Positions 45,516 through 53,681 of a DNA stretch of 64,000 bases are shown here, in pieces (position 1 is the first letter of the stretch; each line of letters begins with the position of its first letter). The translations under genes were made by a program, and so were the position numbers. The notes beneath the pieces are model-generated. The model was not told the origin of the DNA, did no database searches, and was given only the letters and a program-made list of their open reading frames with translations. This DNA is from Candidatus Edwardsbacteria bacterium RifOxyA12_full_54_48 (lineage in GTDB: Bacteria > Edwardsbacteria > AC1 > EtOH8). Location of the stretch: assembly GCA_001777915.1 (NCBI GenBank), contig MFFN01000004.1:805744-869743 (forward strand), written 5' to 3'.

Positions 45516-47300
45516 ATGGCGGGGCAGGAATTAAAGTGGAACCTCAACGACATCGTGGCCAAGGGAAAATTCGACCAAACCTATTCCGGGATCGAAAAGG
45601 ACATCGCCGGGATGGCGGAGCAGATAAAGCTGCTCAAGCCCCAGATGTCGCTGGGCGAATTCAAGCAGGTCATAGAATTCCGCGAGGATTTGAAGACCAG
45701 GGTGTCGAAGATCTCTGCTTACGGCGAGCTATGGGAGAATGCCGACCTGAAGTCACAGGACGCCAAACTGTACAAAGCGCGCACCCAGGACCTGGGCATC
45801 AAACTGTCCGATGCCCTTCTTCCCCTGGAACACTGGCTTAAAGGGCTGACGGTGGAGGGCCTGGAGAAGCTGGACGACTTCAACGCCAACCGGCTGTTCG
45901 CCGAACTGCCGGATCTGGAGTACGTATTCAACTATAACCGGGCGGCCGCCCAGCACACCTTAAGCCAGGGCGAGGAGAGGCTGATCACCCGCAAGAGCGT
46001 CACCGGCTCCCAGGCCCTGGTGGATATGTACAACCTGGTCACCGACAGCTTCGAGTATAAATTCCAGCCCAGGGGCGGAAAGGCAAAGGTATTCAAGACC
46101 CAGGGCCAGGTGCGCAATTACTATTACAGCGCCAAGGCAGCGGAGCGGGAGGCGGCCTATAAAGCCGTCTTCAAACCCTACCATGACAACGAGGACAAGC
46201 TGTTCGTCATCTACCGGGCGCTGGCCAAGGATTGGGACAACGACGCCCGGCTGAGGAACTTCCCCGGCCCCATCTCCATGCGAAACTTCTACAACCGGGT
46301 GCCGGATGCGGCCATCAACACCCTGCTGGAGGTCTGCCAAAAAAACGTGGGGATATACCAGGATTTCTTCCGTTACAAGGCCAAACTGCTGAAGATAAAG
46401 AAACTGCGGCGCTACGACCTGTACGCCCCGCTGGAGGCCCCCAGGTCAAAAATGTCGCTGCCCGCGGCCAAAAAGCTGGTGCTGGAGATCTTCCGCGACT
46501 TCGCGCCGGGCTTTGCCGACAAGGCCGAGTCCATCTTCAAGGCCGATCACATCGACAGCCATCCCCGGCCGGCCAAGGACACCGGGGCCTTCTGCTCCGA
46601 CATCGCGCCGGGGGTCACCCCCTACATCCTGCTCAACTACACCGGCAACAATTCCTCGGTGTCCACCCTGGCCCACGAGCTGGGGCATGGGGTCCACGAC
46701 CTGTACGCCCAGAACCATTATTATACCTCGTCCCACACTACCCTGCCGCTGGCCGAGACGGCCTCCACCATCTCCGAGCTGATGGTGTTCGAAAAACTGC
46801 TGGGCCAGGCCAGATCCGACAAGGAGCGCCGGTCCATGCTGCTGGAGAAGCTGGGCGACTCCTACGCCACGGTCATCCGCCAGGCCTATTTCGTGATGTT
46901 CGAGAACCAGGCCCACCAAAGGATAACCCAGGGCATCAAGTCCGACCAGCTGAGCGACCTGTACCTCAAGCAGCTGCGTTCCCAGCTGGGCTCGGCGGTG
47001 GAGGTGGCCGAGGAATTCCGCAGCGAGTGGTCCTACATTCCGCACATCTTCCAGACCCCGTTCTACTGCTACGCCTACAACTTCGGGGAGCTTTTGGCCC
47101 TGGCCCTGTTCGCCCGGTACAAGGACCAGGGCAAGCCCTTCGTGCCCAAGATCGAGAAGATCCTGGCCTACGGCGGCTCCCAGAGTCCGGACCGGATCAT
47201 CAAGGAGGTGGGCATGGACATGTCCTCGCCGGAATTCTGGCAGGGAAGCTTCGAGGTGGTCAAGAGCTGGCTGAGCGAGCTGAAGAGACTGTCAAAATAA
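45516..47300 (+). CDS. pepF: Oligoendopeptidase F family M3 metallopeptidase
   Basis: A 594-residue cytoplasmic zinc peptidase of the M3B type. The HEXXH zinc motif is AHELGHGVHDLYAQ (H387, E388, H391), with the downstream glutamate in TASTISELMVFEKL. The N-terminal lobe (WNLNDIVAKGKFDQTYSGIE) and the C-terminal IPHIFQTPFYCYAYNFGELL are typical of PepF. It cleaves peptides of about 7-17 residues inside the cell. ATG 45516 follows GGAAGGAC; the earlier ATG at 45501 overlaps that site. It is monocistronic with its own terminator. Confidence 0.93.
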   Translation: MAGQELKWNLNDIVAKGKFDQTYSGIEKDIAGMAEQIKLLKPQMSLGEFKQVIEFREDLKTRVSKISAYGELWENADLKSQDAKLYKARTQDLGIKLSDALLPLEHWLKGLTVEGLEKLDDFNANRLFAELPDLEYVFNYNRAAAQHTLSQGEERLITRKSVTGSQALVDMYNLVTDSFEYKFQPRGGKAKVFKTQGQVRNYYYSAKAAEREAAYKAVFKPYHDNEDKLFVIYRALAKDWDNDARLRNFPGPISMRNFYNRVPDAAINTLLEVCQKNVGIYQDFFRYKAKLLKIKKLRRYDLYAPLEAPRSKMSLPAAKKLVLEIFRDFAPGFADKAESIFKADHIDSHPRPAKDTGAFCSDIAPGVTPYILLNYTGNNSSVSTLAHELGHGVHDLYAQNHYYTSSHTTLPLAETASTISELMVFEKLLGQARSDKERRSMLLEKLGDSYATVIRQAYFVMFENQAHQRITQGIKSDQLSDLYLKQLRSQLGSAVEVAEEFRSEWSYIPHIFQTPFYCYAYNFGELLALALFARYKDQGKPFVPKIEKILAYGGSQSPDRIIKEVGMDMSSPEFWQGSFEVVKSWLSELKRLSK

Positions 47301-47310
47301 CCATTCCAAG

Positions 47311-47337
47311 GGCTGCCGGCATCCGGCAGCCTTTTTT
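47311..47337 (+). terminator. Terminator after pepF
   Basis: A perfect 9-bp stem GGCTGCCGG/CCGGCAGCC with CAT loop and TTTTTT tail, 10 bases after the stop. Confidence 0.95.
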
Positions 47338-47642
47338 GGTGACGTCAGCTCGAGAAAGACGGACCCCTCTCCGGCCTCTCCCCCAAAGGGAGAGAGGCCC
47401 AATACTATATTTTTGGGTTGCGGAAATACGCAACCTGTAGTAATATGAAAAAATGGTCATTTTGGTTTCTTTCCTCATCGACCGGCTGAACAATTCCCGG
47501 CTGGGGCGGGAGGATCCCGCCCTGCCGCTTCAGCAGTCAATAAAAAATGAAATTTCAGGGCAGGCTCATCCCTGATAAATCAGAAGAGGGTCGATCTTGC
47601 CTGTCACGAAATATATTAGCAATCAAAACTATCGGAGGCATT
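47338..47642. other. Gene-free interval before the secreted phosphoesterase
   Basis: About 305 bases after the pepF terminator. It contains a weak inverted pair (CCTCTCC...GGAGAGAGG, about 47368-47396) and A+T-rich sequence. The open frame running into the next gene from 47547 has no binding site. No gene or RNA is supported. Confidence 0.5.
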
Positions 47643-49385
47643 ATGAAGAAAATAGTTATGATCCTAACCCTTCTGGCGGCGGCTCTGATCCAAAACGGCT
47701 GGACGGCCAGGCCAGCCGGGCCCGGGGATAATTTCCGTTTGGTGGTGCTGGCCGACCGCACCGGCGGAGCCAATCAAAAGGCCTTCGAGATGGTGCTGAG
47801 GGATATCGAGTGGATGAAGCCGGATCTGGTGGTGACGGTGGGAGATCTCATCCAGGGCTATGCTGACTCGGCCGGGACGGTCAAGGACTGGGATGCCACC
47901 CTGCCGATGTTAAAAGCGCTCTCCTGCCCGGTGTACCTGACCCCCGGCAACCACGACATCACCACTCCCGAGGTGCGCAGCATATTCATCAAAAAGACCG
48001 GACGCAACCCCTATTATTCCTTCGATCACCAGAACAGCCATTTCATCGTGATGGACAACTCACTGGTGGAGACCCTGGACAAGATGGATCCCGCCCAGAT
48101 CAGGTGGCTGGAGAAGGACCTGAGATCGCTCAGGAACAGATCCGGCATCTATATTTTCATGCACAAGCCGTTCTGGGCGGCGGGGGTGGGGGCCGGACAG
48201 CCGGACAAGCTGCACGACCTGTTCAAGAGATACAAAGTTACGGCGGTGTTCGCCGGGCACTGGCACAATTATGCCTCGGAGGTCATTGATGGCATCCGCT
48301 ACGTGGTGATGGGCAGCTCCGGGGCGGATATCGGCCCTTCGGAAAATATCAGCCTGGCCGGCTTCTACCAGTACCTGTGGGTCACCGTCAAGGACGGAAA
48401 ATTCAGCCCGGCATTGGTGCGGGCCGGCAATACCTTTGATCTAGATCACGTCAGCCTTAAGGAGGAGACCTTCGCCCATCAGATACCCACCAAGGCGGTG
48501 TTTGTTGATGGGCCGGAACTGATCGAGGGCAGAAAATTATCATCCCTGGAGGCCGAGGTCAGGATCAAGAATCCCACAGACAAGCCTATAAAAACCGAGA
48601 TCTTATGGGAGACCGGCCAGAACTGGAAGGCTGTCAAGAACAGCATCCCGGTGGAGATAGCCCCCGGCGACAGCTTGAAGTCCGTCTTCAGGTTCAAAGG
48701 CTCCGGAACCCTGTATCCCCTGCCGGTGATGAAAATGTCCTATCCCTTCGGGCGCGATAAATTTTATAACCTGGAGATGAGCCCCAATGTGACCCGGATC
48801 CTGGAGTGCCCCCGGGCCAAAAAATCTCCGGCCATCGACGGCCGGTTCGATAAGAATGAATGGCTGGGGGCCGGCAAGATAGCCGATTTCTGCGGCTGGG
48901 ACGGCAATCCGGCATCGGCCGATCCCACCCAGGTCTACTTCATGCACGATGGGGAGAACCTTTATATCGCCGCGGTCTGCCGGGACACCGTCATGGCCCA
49001 GCTGAAGGCCGCCAAGACCGTCCGGGACGACCAGGTGTACAACGACGACTGCATCGGATTCCTGTTCGCCGCCAATAAGGACACGGTCTACCAGATGTAC
49101 GTCAATCCGGCATCCACCGTCTGGGACCAGCTGATAGACAATACCCGCGACGATCTGGACCAGAAATGGAACGGCGGCTTCCAGGCCAAGGCCCAGGCCG
49201 GGGAAAGGGAATGGGTGCTGGAGATGAGGGTGCCATTAAAGGATATCGGCCTGCCGGTGCTGAACAAGGCAGCCGAGATGAGGATGAACATCCGCCGCAA
49301 GCAGCAGCGCAACAACCAGTCGGCCCTGTGGATGTACGACTGGTCGTACCAGACCAAGAACTTCGGAGTGGTCAGGTTCAAATGA
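47643..49385 (+). CDS. Exported calcineurin-like phosphoesterase with CBM9-like C-terminal domain
   Basis: 580 residues. A signal peptide (MKKIVMILTLLAAALIQNGW) starts at ATG 47643, preceded by GGAGGC. The metallophosphoesterase domain (about 25-290) shows VVLADRTGG, VTVGDLIQG, LTPGNHDIT (N103, H104, D105) and AGHWHNY; the usual first DxH motif is DRT here, an atypical metal ligand set. Residues about 400-580 (KSPAIDGRFDKNEWLGAGKI, FMHDGENLYIAAVC, DDQVYNDDCIGFLF) match the CBM9/cellulose-binding-like beta-sandwich that often ends sugar- or surface-acting proteins. The substrate is unknown. It is probably periplasmic or surface-located. Confidence 0.82.
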   Translation: MKKIVMILTLLAAALIQNGWTARPAGPGDNFRLVVLADRTGGANQKAFEMVLRDIEWMKPDLVVTVGDLIQGYADSAGTVKDWDATLPMLKALSCPVYLTPGNHDITTPEVRSIFIKKTGRNPYYSFDHQNSHFIVMDNSLVETLDKMDPAQIRWLEKDLRSLRNRSGIYIFMHKPFWAAGVGAGQPDKLHDLFKRYKVTAVFAGHWHNYASEVIDGIRYVVMGSSGADIGPSENISLAGFYQYLWVTVKDGKFSPALVRAGNTFDLDHVSLKEETFAHQIPTKAVFVDGPELIEGRKLSSLEAEVRIKNPTDKPIKTEILWETGQNWKAVKNSIPVEIAPGDSLKSVFRFKGSGTLYPLPVMKMSYPFGRDKFYNLEMSPNVTRILECPRAKKSPAIDGRFDKNEWLGAGKIADFCGWDGNPASADPTQVYFMHDGENLYIAAVCRDTVMAQLKAAKTVRDDQVYNDDCIGFLFAANKDTVYQMYVNPASTVWDQLIDNTRDDLDQKWNGGFQAKAQAGEREWVLEMRVPLKDIGLPVLNKAAEMRMNIRRKQQRNNQSALWMYDWSYQTKNFGVVRFK

Positions 49386-49457
49386 TAAAGCCGGGAGTAG
49401 CATGAATGTTTGGGCCGGCGGGATGTCCGCTTTCCTGAACAGGAAGGGGTTAAAGTT

Positions 49458-50024
49458 ATGCTGATCGCTTTCAACAAACCATACGGGGTGCTGTCGCAGT
49501 TCACTTCGGACGATCCCCGCCATGTGACCCTGGCCAAGTTCGGCTTCCCCAAGAACGTCTATCCCCTGGGGCGGCTGGACGCCGACTCCGAGGGCCTGCT
49601 GCTGTTGTCCGACGAGGCCGAGCTGAACGCCAAACTATTGAATCCCCGGCAGGGCCATTCCCGCACCTACTGGGTCCAGGTGGAGAATATCCCCGGGGAG
49701 AAGGATCTTTTAAAACTGCGAAAAGGGGTAACCATCAAGGGACATCCGACCCTTAGCTGCCAGGCCATGATCCTGGATCCCCAGCCGGTGATGGAGGAAC
49801 GCGACCCGCCTATCAGGTTCCGCAAAAATATCCCCACCTGCTGGCTGGAGATGGCTTTGACCGAAGGCAAGAATCGCCAGGTGCGCCGGATGACGGCGGC
49901 CATAGGATATCCCACCCTGCGGCTGGTGCGGGTCAGTATCGGAAATTATCAGTTGGGCGGCCTTAAGCCGGGGCAGCGAAAGCCGGTGACCTCCGGGGAA
50001 AGACGCAAGATATTCAACGTTTAA
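49458..50024 (+). CDS. rluE: 23S rRNA pseudouridine synthase, RluE-like
   Basis: A 188-residue pseudouridine synthase of the RsuA family. It starts directly with LIAFNKPYGVLSQFTSDD, has the catalytic YPLGRLDADSEGLLLLSDE with the reactive Asp in GRLDADSEG, and LTEGKNRQVRRMTAAIGYPT. It lacks the N-terminal S4 RNA-binding domain, as RluE does. RluE makes pseudouridine 2457 of E. coli 23S rRNA; the same target is likely. ATG 49458 follows AGGAAGGGG; the open frame from 49410 has no ribosome binding site and would add unconserved residues. Confidence 0.87.
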   Translation: MLIAFNKPYGVLSQFTSDDPRHVTLAKFGFPKNVYPLGRLDADSEGLLLLSDEAELNAKLLNPRQGHSRTYWVQVENIPGEKDLLKLRKGVTIKGHPTLSCQAMILDPQPVMEERDPPIRFRKNIPTCWLEMALTEGKNRQVRRMTAAIGYPTLRLVRVSIGNYQLGGLKPGQRKPVTSGERRKIFNV

Positions 50025-50037
50025 AGAGGTAGGAAAC

Positions 50038-50928
50038 ATGCCTATTAAAAGGATCACCTTTGCTCTGCTGTTTTTGACCGGGTGTTGCTTCTGGATCACG
50101 CCGGGCCTGGCCCAGCAGCCGATCAAGGGCCGGCTGCGGATGGCGGATTCCACCTTCATCCAGATAGTCAAGACCATAGACGGCTCCAGCAACGTAGGAA
50201 GCATCATTCAAATCGATTCTGTCAATATCCTGTTGCAAACCTCGGTGACGGCAATGACCATTCCCATCGTCAAGATCACCGAGATCAAGGAGATCCCGGC
50301 GGAGTCCATCAAAAACGGCGAGTACTGGTTCTCCAATCCCAACGCCACCCGGCTGTTCTTCGGGCCGACCGCCCAGATGCTTAAAAAAGGCCAGGGCTAT
50401 TTTTCCGACACCTATATTTTCTTCCCCCAGGTGGTGTTCGGCCTCACCGACAACATCACCCTGGGAGGCGGAATATCCCTGTTTCCCGGGGGCGGCGGCA
50501 ACCAGATAATTTACTTGATGCCCAAGGTCGGGATGCCGGTCAGCGAAAAATTCCATCTGGCAGGAGGGGCGTTGATCATCAAGCTTCCCGATCTCGACCA
50601 GGAGGCCTCGACGGTAGGGGTCCTTTACGGGGCCGGCACCTACGGCGGCCCCGACCGCAGCTTCACCGCCGGACTGGGCTATGGTTTTGCGGGAGATGAA
50701 ATGGCCGACCGGCCGATGGTGATGGTGGGCGGGGAGCACCGCCTGTCGCGCCGGGTATCCTTTGTCACCGAGAACTGGCTGTTTCCCGGCCTGGACCAGC
50801 CGCTGGTCTCGGCCGGCTTTCGTTTCTTCGGCGAGGGGCTGGCGGTGGACCTGGCCCTGGCCAACGTGCTGGGCGAGGACATGGTCACTCCGGGGATCCC
50901 CTTCATAGATTTTGTTTATAACTTTTGA
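50038..50928 (+). CDS. Predicted outer-membrane beta-barrel protein
   Basis: A 296-residue exported protein of unrecognised family. The signal peptide is MPIKRITFALLFLTGCCFWI, cleaved after about GLAQ. Residues 27-90 (GRLRMADSTFIQIVKTIDGS, then SIIQIDSVNILLQTS) look like a small beta domain. From about residue 100 the chain alternates glycine-rich aromatic strands (ITLGGGISLFPGGG, FTAGLGYGFAG) and it ends in VYNF, a C-terminal aromatic typical of BAM-assembled barrels. It follows rluE by 13 bases, with AAAGAGGTAGG as binding site. Confidence 0.65.
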   Translation: MPIKRITFALLFLTGCCFWITPGLAQQPIKGRLRMADSTFIQIVKTIDGSSNVGSIIQIDSVNILLQTSVTAMTIPIVKITEIKEIPAESIKNGEYWFSNPNATRLFFGPTAQMLKKGQGYFSDTYIFFPQVVFGLTDNITLGGGISLFPGGGGNQIIYLMPKVGMPVSEKFHLAGGALIIKLPDLDQEASTVGVLYGAGTYGGPDRSFTAGLGYGFAGDEMADRPMVMVGGEHRLSRRVSFVTENWLFPGLDQPLVSAGFRFFGEGLAVDLALANVLGEDMVTPGIPFIDFVYNF

Positions 50929-51033
50929 GCACTCAATGCTGCTGATAGAACATAACTCACGGCCCGCCGGACAGGGTAGGAAACCACCCCCAGGTCATCG
51001 GAGCCTAACTGGCAACCCAACATTGACGACATT

Positions 51034-52185
51034 ATGGAGATAAAACCCAAAAATGCGGTCGGGACCGTAATTCTGGTCCTGATCGCCGTTGAGCTGGTCT
51101 TCATCATCAAGGGAAACGGGCATCTCGAAATGCTCCAGAGCCGGAGGGCCAGACTTGAGGAGGCCATAGAACTATCCAATCAGGGGGTGGCGCTTTCCCG
51201 GCAGGAGGAATATCCCGGGGCCCTCAAGCTCCTGGAAAAAGCCCGGAGGCTGGCCCCGGAAGATTCGCTGATAGGGGAGAATCTCCAGGCGGTCTATTTC
51301 AATTCCGGCCTCAGCCAGATTCATCAGGGAAAATATCAGGAGGCGCTGGAGCTCTCCGGCCGGGGCCTGAAACTGATGCCGGAAAAACCGGCCCTCTGGT
51401 ACCTGCGAGCGGAGGCCTGGTATGGTCTCGGCAGGAACGATTCCTGCCTTTCCTGCCTGGGCCAAGCCTACGACCTGAATCCCGGGGATTCGACGATAAG
51501 CGGCCTGTTGGGCGACCTGGACAACCGCTGCCGCCGGGAGGACGGCTTGGAGTCCAGCCAGACCGGGTATTTCGACATCAAGTTCGAGGGCGGGGAGAAC
51601 CGGGAGATGGCCGATAAGGTACTTTTCATGCTGGAGGGCATCCGGGACAGGCAGGGGGCGCTGTTCGGCTGGCAGGCCCAAAGGAACATCAGCGTGATAC
51701 TCTACAATAACCAGCAGTTCTCCGACATCACCAGCCTGGCCTCCTGGGCCGGGGCGGCCTTCGACGGGAAGATCAGGGTGCCGGTGGCCAATTACCGGGA
51801 GGCCCAGGAAGTGCTGGAGAGGGTGCTGACCCACGAGTTCGTCCATGCCCTGCTGTTCGAGATCGGGGGCCGGAAATTTCCGGGATGGTTCAACGAGGGC
51901 CTGGCCCAATATCAGGAGGGACAGCGGGCCGTCGATCACGCCTACCTTCCGTTATCCCAGCTGTCAGGTTCGTTTATGACCCTGGAGCGGGAGGATGCCC
52001 AGCAGGCCTACCGGGCCAGCCTGTCGGCGGTAAGTTTCCTGGTCGAGGACAACGGATGGGATATGGTCCGGCTGTTTGTGGACCAGATGGGGCAGGGGGG
52101 TGATTTTAAAGGGGTTTTTAAGGCATCATTCAATCTGTCGGTGGACGAGTTCGACCGGAAATGGAAGAGGAGCATCGATAAATAA
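51034..52185 (+). CDS. Membrane-anchored TPR protein with peptidase MA-like zinc protease domain
   Basis: 383 residues. One N-terminal transmembrane helix (VGTVILVLIAVELVFIIKG) anchors it. Residues about 40-170 form three or four TPR units (GVALSRQEEYPGALKLLEKA; SQIHQGKYQEALELSGRGLK). The C-terminal domain carries LTHEFVHALLFEI (H267, E268, H271) and the downstream GWFNEGLAQYQEG glutamate, the gluzincin signature of the peptidase MA-like family. The catalytic domain would face the periplasm if the helix is a signal anchor. The substrate is unknown. No close operon partner is evident. Confidence 0.8.
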   Translation: MEIKPKNAVGTVILVLIAVELVFIIKGNGHLEMLQSRRARLEEAIELSNQGVALSRQEEYPGALKLLEKARRLAPEDSLIGENLQAVYFNSGLSQIHQGKYQEALELSGRGLKLMPEKPALWYLRAEAWYGLGRNDSCLSCLGQAYDLNPGDSTISGLLGDLDNRCRREDGLESSQTGYFDIKFEGGENREMADKVLFMLEGIRDRQGALFGWQAQRNISVILYNNQQFSDITSLASWAGAAFDGKIRVPVANYREAQEVLERVLTHEFVHALLFEIGGRKFPGWFNEGLAQYQEGQRAVDHAYLPLSQLSGSFMTLEREDAQQAYRASLSAVSFLVEDNGWDMVRLFVDQMGQGGDFKGVFKASFNLSVDEFDRKWKRSIDK

Positions 52186-52323
52186 GCAAGTCAAAATAAA
52201 GTAGTCAGTATACAGGAGACAGTATTCGGTATACGGGGAATTGCCCCAGCTTGTCCTCGCGAAGGCGGGGAATGGGAATCCAGGCCTTTCTTTACTACCA
52301 ACGTAAATGAAAAAAGTATACGC

Positions 52324-53271
52324 ATGAACGCTGCCAGAAAAGCATTGCGGGAAAAGTTTTACCTGAACCCACACGGCAATATTTCCGATATTTACGAGAG
52401 CCGGGGGGAGGTGCACCATTTGATCGGTAATTACGATCAGGCTTTGTCTGATTTTAGCAGGAACTTATTCGTCAGCGAAAAATTAAAGGACGAAAAAAGA
52501 GAAGCAAAAGCTATAGGTCAAATAGGGAATGTTTATTTGCACCAAAGCGACTTTGAAAAGGCAGAAACAAGATTCCATGATTCTTTAGCTTTGTATAGAA
52601 AAAATAATGGCAGTGAAGGCATGGCGTATTGCTATCGGCAATTAGGCAAAACTTTCCAATATAAGGAAAAATTCCAGGAAGCGAGTGAATTATTTAATAA
52701 ATCACTTGAAATATATAATAATCTTGAAGAAGAAAACGGTGTTAATGCCGTATTGTTGAACATAGCGGATAATCTTATAAGCATTGAAAAATATAATGAA
52801 GCCTTAAAGCTGATTCAAGGGAAATTATTATTATTGACAAATAAAGTCAACCTAATAAGAGCTTACCAAGTATGCGGAAAAGCAATGCGTGAAATGGGGA
52901 ATCATGAAGGAAGTATAGAGTATTTTAACAAGGCATTTTCCCTCTCCCGGGAAATTGGTGAAAAAAGCAGTATGGTTAATATATTGTGTGATATAGGGTT
53001 AGAATACTACAGCAGAGACGATTATCCTAAAGCAAAAAAATTGTTTAAAGAATGCCATAATCTAGCAGTTCAGCAGAATATGACCTTTATGAAAGTTGTG
53101 GCCCTTCTAAATATCGGTGATGTCTGCCATAGAATGAAAGATGATCGGGAGGCAATGATCTACTTAGATAAAGTTATTTCGCAAGATGTAAACATTGAGG
53201 GAATAAAAAACGAAGCTAAAAGGCTTGTCGAAGAAATTCAATTTGTTTTGAAAGGGGGTGAAAAAAGATGA
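52324..53271 (+). CDS. Tetratricopeptide repeat protein, accessory
   Basis: 315 residues made almost entirely of about seven TPR units (for example YLHQSDFEKAETRFHDSLAL and GNHEGSIEYFNKAFSLSREI). There is no signal peptide or enzymatic domain. It is A+T-rich, with A/T at most third positions, unlike its neighbours. The start has no Shine-Dalgarno, and the frame stays open upstream into a dispersed repeat, so the 5' end of a longer gene may have been lost. It overlaps the next small gene as ATGA (53268), so the two are co-translated. Scaffold or regulatory binding is the only supportable role. Confidence 0.72.
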   Translation: MNAARKALREKFYLNPHGNISDIYESRGEVHHLIGNYDQALSDFSRNLFVSEKLKDEKREAKAIGQIGNVYLHQSDFEKAETRFHDSLALYRKNNGSEGMAYCYRQLGKTFQYKEKFQEASELFNKSLEIYNNLEEENGVNAVLLNIADNLISIEKYNEALKLIQGKLLLLTNKVNLIRAYQVCGKAMREMGNHEGSIEYFNKAFSLSREIGEKSSMVNILCDIGLEYYSRDDYPKAKKLFKECHNLAVQQNMTFMKVVALLNIGDVCHRMKDDREAMIYLDKVISQDVNIEGIKNEAKRLVEEIQFVLKGGEKR

Positions 53272-53522
53272 TTTATATTGGTATAAGGTCAGCCGGAAAG
53301 AAATATATTGTTCATCCAACGACGGAACAGGCATACCAGAATTCCAATGCTCTTAAAGAGAATAATATCTGGTATTATACTTCGGAAAAATCCATTGACG
53401 AGTTTGCCATTGCCGGAGCTTTTGGCACCTATGATTCCCTGGCGGAAGCAGAAAATACTATTAAGTCGGTGGATCCCGGGATCCAGAACGTTTATAAGCC
53501 CCCGGCACCACCAGCGGAGTGA
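53268..53522 (+). CDS. Hypothetical 84-residue protein coupled to the TPR protein
   Basis: It begins in the ATGA overlap with the TPR gene and has GGGGGTGAAAAAAG upstream. The sequence MIYIGIRSAGKKYIVHPTTE is followed by NNIWYYTSEKSIDEFAIAGA and a Pro-rich end, KPPAPPAE. No known family, no membrane segment and no signal peptide. It could be a short alpha/beta domain that binds the TPR partner; that is inference from coupling alone. A terminator follows. Confidence 0.65.
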   Translation: MIYIGIRSAGKKYIVHPTTEQAYQNSNALKENNIWYYTSEKSIDEFAIAGAFGTYDSLAEAENTIKSVDPGIQNVYKPPAPPAE

Positions 53523-53530
53523 TAAATTAA

Positions 53531-53554
53531 AAGCGCCCATAAGGGTGCTTTTTT
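53531..53554 (+). terminator. Terminator after the TPR/84-residue pair
   Basis: AGCGCCC and GGGTGCT pair across a short loop with one wobble position, followed by TTTTTT. It begins nine bases after the stop. Confidence 0.75.
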
Positions 53555-53613
53555 GATCTATACTAATGATTTTGAAACTGGTAAGTAATGCATTAAGCAA
53601 TCATAATTTTATC

Positions 53614-53643
53614 TTGACATCATCCACTCTTTAATGATATCCT
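53614..53643 (+). promoter_or_regulatory. Possible promoter of gcvPB
   Basis: TTGACA (53614-53619) and TATCCT (53638-53643) with an 18-base spacer, 38 bases before the start, in the first A+T-rich stretch after a terminator. Confidence 0.45.
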
Positions 53644-53681
53644 ATGCTGTTATGCTACAACACATTGTTTAAAGGATTCCC

